The notes beneath the pieces are model-generated. The model saw only the letters and a list, made by a program, of their open reading frames with translations, was not told the DNA's origin and did not search any database. Below are positions 59,914 to 64,000 of a stretch of 64,000 nucleotides of DNA, one piece after another. Source of the stretch: Myrica gale (lineage: Eukaryota > Streptophyta > Magnoliopsida > Fagales > Myricaceae); assembly GCA_963930655.1 (NCBI GenBank), contig OZ005601.1, positions 29,760,921-29,824,920 on the forward strand. Direction: 5' to 3'. The position numbers were made by a program, and so were the translations under genes. How positions within the stretch are numbered: position 1 is the stretch's first letter; each line of letters begins with the position of its first letter.

Positions 59914-60480
59914 TGTTTGAGAAGCTTGTGTCGTGTGACATACTGACTACTGGGGCGTCCTCGAAGTTAAAGGGAATTGGGGGTCAACTCAAGATACACG
60001 TTGAATGTCAGGCCCATATATCAGACTTCTAATATCTGGATTCTGGAGGCGGCACCTCGAGCACAGAGTCACACTTTGATTGATCTAAGGCCTGTTCATG
60101 TCTAGATCTCCAGCCTCAAAGAGACATGCGAGTTCTCGAGTTCTACTCTCACCCTTTGTTGTGCCATGGCCCTTCATTTGGACTATTAGCCACCAAATGC
60201 TTCTGGGCATTTTGTAGATTTGAGCCTTACATGGATTTTTCCTCGCCTTTTGTCTCTTCTAAACGGCATCTTCTTTCATTATTGTCTGCTGTTTTCCCCT
60301 GGTAGGATGGAATATAGGGAATTAGCCCAAGCTTGTGTCCCATTGTTGCTGAAAAGTCGCACCACAGAATTATCAAGGATAATGCCAATAGAAGTGTTTG
60401 GAAATGCAGCCTAAAATGCGTGTGGGCCTGCAAGAGGGCAGACTGCCGCTCACCGACTTGTGCTGGACACAATCTAGGAT
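59914..60480. other. ILP1 3' region
   Basis: Probable 3' untranslated and downstream sequence. Short frames here have no family features. Confidence 0.4.
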
Positions 60481-61150
60481 CTGGTCCCGACATAGCGCGC
60501 TCAAGATAAGTGTCTTATCTCAAAAATAATATCATGTCAGGCTGCATAGTAAAGGAATGCAGTCTGATTTTGTACGGGTTGAATTTGGAGTGTGTTGGGT
60601 GGTTTTGAGTTTTCTTAACTTTACAAGTTAGTTCAAGAGTTGAGGTTTTTTCTCACACTTATAAATTGACCATCGGTCCCTTTTACAATCGATGTAAGAT
60701 TAATCCTAACAATCTTTTTCACACGAGCCTTGGATTGTGAACAGACAATCCGTTTCTCTCATGGATTAATAGGTCTGAGACTTGTTGATAAATATGAGCT
60801 TCGATATCAGTGTTGGGTGATCTTGAACCTTCTTAATCTCAAAAGTTAGCGTAAGAGGTAAGACTTTTTCTCATCCTTATAAATCGATTATAGATCCCTT
60901 CTATAATCTCACACTTATGAACTGAGTAGTTCCTAATCGATCCCTTCTATAATCTCACACTTATGAACTGAGTAGTTCCTCTAACCATAAATGTGGACTA
61001 ATTCCAACAGTGGTCTCGACATAGCGCGCTGATGATGAGTTCTGATCTCTAAAATATTAATTACCATGTCAAGTCATAAGTTGTGGTCACCTGCCCAAGT
61101 AAAGGCCTGCTTCGTAAAAGCAGTCTGATTCTGCAGGGGTTGAACCTGGC
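60481..61150. repeat. Nested repeats downstream of ILP1
   Basis: A unit with CGACATAGCGCGCT and GCAGTCTGATT occurs at 60481-60585 and, diverged, at 61010-61150. Between them GTGTTGGGTG-type units lie at 60592 and 60810 (period about 218), the second containing a 46-base tandem repeat (60893-60938 and 60939-60981, CTATAATCTCACACTTATGA). The inner units look like plant retroelement-related dispersed repeats; this is not proven. Confidence 0.6.
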
Positions 61151-61318
61151 CAGTAAAAACCCGTTCCACTGTATCCGTTGAAACTCATTGCATTTTTCTA
61201 AGGAAAACATAAATAGCTGTAGTAGGGAATGCAGAATTTTGCAGTAGGTGAGGTAGGTGATCGAAAGAGACTGCAGAGTTAATGCGAATTTTTGCAGAAT
61301 TAGGTAGCTGATGGGCAT

Positions 61319-61339
61319 TTTTTTTTTTTTTTTTTTTTT
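61319..61339. repeat. Poly-T tract
   Basis: About 20 consecutive T, followed by ordinary intergenic DNA. Confidence 0.8.
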
Positions 61340-61599
61340 CTCTAAGCAGGCATTCAATTTGGTGTAGTTGTCCATTTTTCTGGATACCCAAACTTCTGAT
61401 AACCATGAAAGGGACTCTTTTGCGTCACCAAAGAGGATACGATAGTTGGGTCTTCTTTTTTTCGTCTCTCTCTATCTCTTCTTTTTCCGCATGATGATTG
61501 AGGGTTTTTACTGGTCAGAGGCTGCTGTAAGGTAATGGGGTCTTAAGTGAAGTCTTTTATAATAATTTATAAAATAATAATTTATAAAATAAATTATTA

Positions 61600-61960
61600 A
61601 TAAAAGTTAAGTTAAAACATATATTTTTTAAAAAAATTAGATATAAAATTATTTATAAAAGCTTTATATTCTAAATATGTTAATATATTATTTTCAATTG
61701 ATAATATGACTAATCCATTTAATCTTTCTTGCGTCATAATTGATCTTAATTATGATTTTATTAGTTTTAGTTTTGAAAAACTTCTTTTACAGAAGTTGTT
61801 AGTAATATTCTATAAGCAATACTTGCATTTGAAAAATAGTCTAATCTTTTTATATGGTCTAATATATCAATTGGAGTGTAAATCTTTATTTTTAAAATCT
61901 CTTTTAACACTTTCAATTCTGAAAAACAAATCTAAACAATTAATATCAACATGATTTTTT
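61600..61960 (-). pseudogene. hAT transposase C-terminal (dimerisation) fossil
   Basis: The minus strand, across two frameshifts and stops, reads in order: CLDLFF, ELKVLKEILKIKIYTPIDIL, HIKRLDYFSNASIAYRILLT, RSFSKLKLIKS, LRSIMTQERLNGLVILSIEN, LTYLEYKAL. This is the order of the hAT C-terminal dimerisation domain of TTF-type hAT transposases (I.RILLT, ERSFSKLKLIKT.LRS.M.QERL.GL..LSIE). It is strongly AT-biased, with several stops, and has no N-terminal zinc finger or catalytic region in view. It is a dead transposon remnant, not a gene. Confidence 0.75.
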
Positions 61961-62143
61961 TGTTTTAAAACATTTTTAGGTACAAGACAATATTTTTTCC
62001 AAGTCATACTCATCCAAAGATTTCAACTTTTTCAAATTAAATAAAAAACTAAAAAATCAAAAACACGGTACTAATAAGTAATAATGATAACTACAACAAA
62101 TAAAATAAAAAAATAAAAATTTTAGAATAATAATACCTATACT

Positions 62144-62287
62144 TTAGTGACCACGAGTGATCTTGATCTCAAAGATAAGAATTGGGAAACACCAATAAAT
62201 GAGGAGAAAAAATCTTTAGTAACTACTAGTGATCGTGATCCCAAAGATAAGAATTGGGAATAACCAATAAATGAGAAAAAAAAAGAT
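62144..62287. repeat. Tandem duplication, 72-bp unit, two copies
   Basis: 62144-62215 and 62216-62287 share CAAAGATAAGAATTGGGAA and CCAATAAATGAG. It lies just upstream of the hAT fossil and may be part of that old element. Confidence 0.75.
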
Positions 62288-64000
62288 GGTTGAGAGAGGA
62301 TTTTTAAGTAATTTTTATACTTAACAATCAGTCGAAATATTGTCTTACTTAATTGTTTATAGATTAAGTCATAGATTTTTAGTTATTAATTAATGCATAC
62401 AACTGTAAAAGTATTAAATAAATTAGATGGTATAAACGGCTATAAATTACTTTTTCTTGTCAAGTAACGGTATGTGTGAGATTTTATAGGATTTCTAGAA
62501 TCGATTGCCAAATAATCTTAAAGAAATTTTATAGGATATAGACTTTATGAAATTTCATTTGAATCAATTATCTTTTAAATAAAAAGGGTTATAGGTTAAT
62601 TATGCAAGAGACTTTATAAATTGGTAAAGAGTTAATGGTTACTTTAATCAAAGAGATTTAATAAGGCTTTTTATAGAATAAAAATTAATTAACAAGACTT
62701 TATAGTATTGATAATACTCTAATAAAGGAAACTTTATGACAAGTGAAGAGTTGATAATTCCTTTTATCAAAGAGATTTAATAAATAAAAATTAATTAACT
62801 AAAATTCAGTACAAATCTTCCCTTCGTTCGGGACACCCGACAATGGTTCACATGTGGATGAAGAAATTATTCGAAGAGGGGAAGGGAATAAATTGTAATT
62901 CAATGAGTGAATGGCATACATACAATTGTGGACTATGACTTCTTTGTAGCTATGTTTCAGCATATTCCATTGCGACCCACCCCCCTCTTTAGTTGTATCC
63001 CTTATGCTTAACTAAAAAAAAATTCCATTGCGACCCAAAAACTTACAAGATATTGGAATTGATCATCAACAGTGTTTTGATGTGATCCTCTTCGATCCCC
63101 CCCGCCCCCTTTTAGGACAAATAACCTCCCCAATTTGGTGTCAGTTTTCCGTTTATCTTTTGAAAAATAGGATCACGAGATACCAAAGTAGAAGTGTTGT
63201 ATCCAAACGCCGTCGTAGCTGACTCATGAATTCAATATAATATCACTGGTATGGACAAAAAAAAGCATGTAGGAGCTGAATCTTGACTGCAAATCATTCT
63301 GGGTCCAATTCATATCAAACACGCTTAGAGGTTTCTCATAAAATAAGAAACAAGACTAATAATAAACCTGCAAGTTACGTTTTCTAATCTTTTATAATCA
63401 GAAACACTTTGAATCACCATCACCATCGCCAGCAGACAGATAAGTTGAATAATTGTACGGTGACTCAGAAATGTTGATATACAGATATAGATAGAAACTT
63501 GTCTTGTTAGAGACGGTGCCATGATTGCCAGCCAAAGCCAAGCCAAGCCAACCGGAGGGTGACCCGTTAACTCCTAACAGGGTTAATTAATTCGCTAAGG
63601 AAAGCAGCCACTCACATGTTGATCGAGTCCTTCTCTTGGTTCCTTAATTATTACCTAATCATGCCATATCAATGGCATACATTCACGATATCGATAACCT
63701 GTTGGTGGCTTCTATCTAGAACCCCATCTCCCTCAGCGCCTATGCTTTCCTCTCTCTCCCACCTCCATCTTTAAGGGTAGGCAAAAATTCCGGTAAGATT
63801 TATAATTTTCGGTTTTACTTTCTATTCTAGAAATTTAGTTTCGATTCTGACATATATCAAAACTGGAATTGAAATCCGGAGTAATTTTTGACAATTTTCG
63901 GAATCGAAAATTTTGATTTTTTTAAATAAAATATAAATAATGCTCAAAATTAAGTATAATATATAGATTTTGATTGAATTTTTATTTTAGAATCTAGATT
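62288..64000. other. Intergenic to the right edge
   Basis: AT-rich with repeated GACTTTATA and AGAGATTTAATAA words (62600-62790), then a mixed stretch. From about 63775 the sequence has repeated AATTTTCGG/CGGAATCGAAA words in both orientations, resembling the start of a further MITE cut by the window. No gene is supported. Confidence 0.4.

Noticed and set aside
1..64000. CRISPR arrays, rRNA genes and common conserved plant microRNAs
   Set aside because: Not seen. I compared by eye with mature sequences of the common conserved plant microRNA families and found no match, but this is not an exhaustive search.

Overview
The window is nuclear DNA of a flowering plant. It is AT-rich, its coding exons are split by GT-AG introns, and it carries many MITEs and small transposons. 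The protein set (RAV, RLP4, GATL, STN7, DVL, SOG1, ILP1) is plant-specific or plant-typed. The sequences look like a core eudicot, perhaps a woody rosid, but I cannot name the species. No prokaryotic, viral or organellar block was seen.

Layout. 1-527: 5' end of an unidentified, probably plastid-targeted gene running off the left edge, with a cluster of Site II promoter motifs behind it. 0.6-3.3 kb: intergenic DNA with a MITE inside a local duplication. 3363-4475 (-): an intronless AP2+B3 RAV transcription factor. 4.5-16.6 kb: about 12 kb without a gene I can support. 16600-23051 (-): a nine-exon RLP4-type malectin-like/LRR receptor-like protein without a kinase. 24.4-25.0 kb: a broken RNase H domain from a LINE-type element. 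26-32.5 kb: a transposon-rich block with MITEs, a hAT-type element and two neighbouring Mutator-like elements (Pack-MULEs) carrying gene fragments, one bHLH-like and one ammonium-transporter-like. 32939-33955 (+): an intronless GATL glycosyltransferase. 35138-38709 (+): the thylakoid kinase STN7 in ten exons. 40.5-41.4 kb: a TRIM-like miniature LTR retroelement. 42756-42896 (+): a 46-residue DVL/RTFL peptide gene. 45.2-46.5 kb: a tandem duplication and MITEs. 47550-51796 (-): the DNA-damage NAC factor SOG1 in six exons. 53145-59913 (+): ILP1, a GCFC-domain nuclear protein, in six exons. 60-64 kb: repeats, including a hAT transposase fossil.

The genes do not form an operon or an obvious cluster. 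The most suggestive pairing is SOG1 and ILP1, which stand head to head about 1.35 kb apart. Both families are linked to cell-cycle and endocycle control, and a MULE-type MITE sits in their shared upstream region. STN7 and the left-edge gene are chloroplast-related; GATL and RLP4 are linked to the cell wall. I found no clearly new biological system. The best leads are the two adjacent Pack-MULEs with intact target-site duplications, the hidden DVL gene, and the SOG1-ILP1 arrangement. All spliced models are read by eye from splice consensus and frame, supported by remembered family sequences, and no search was run.
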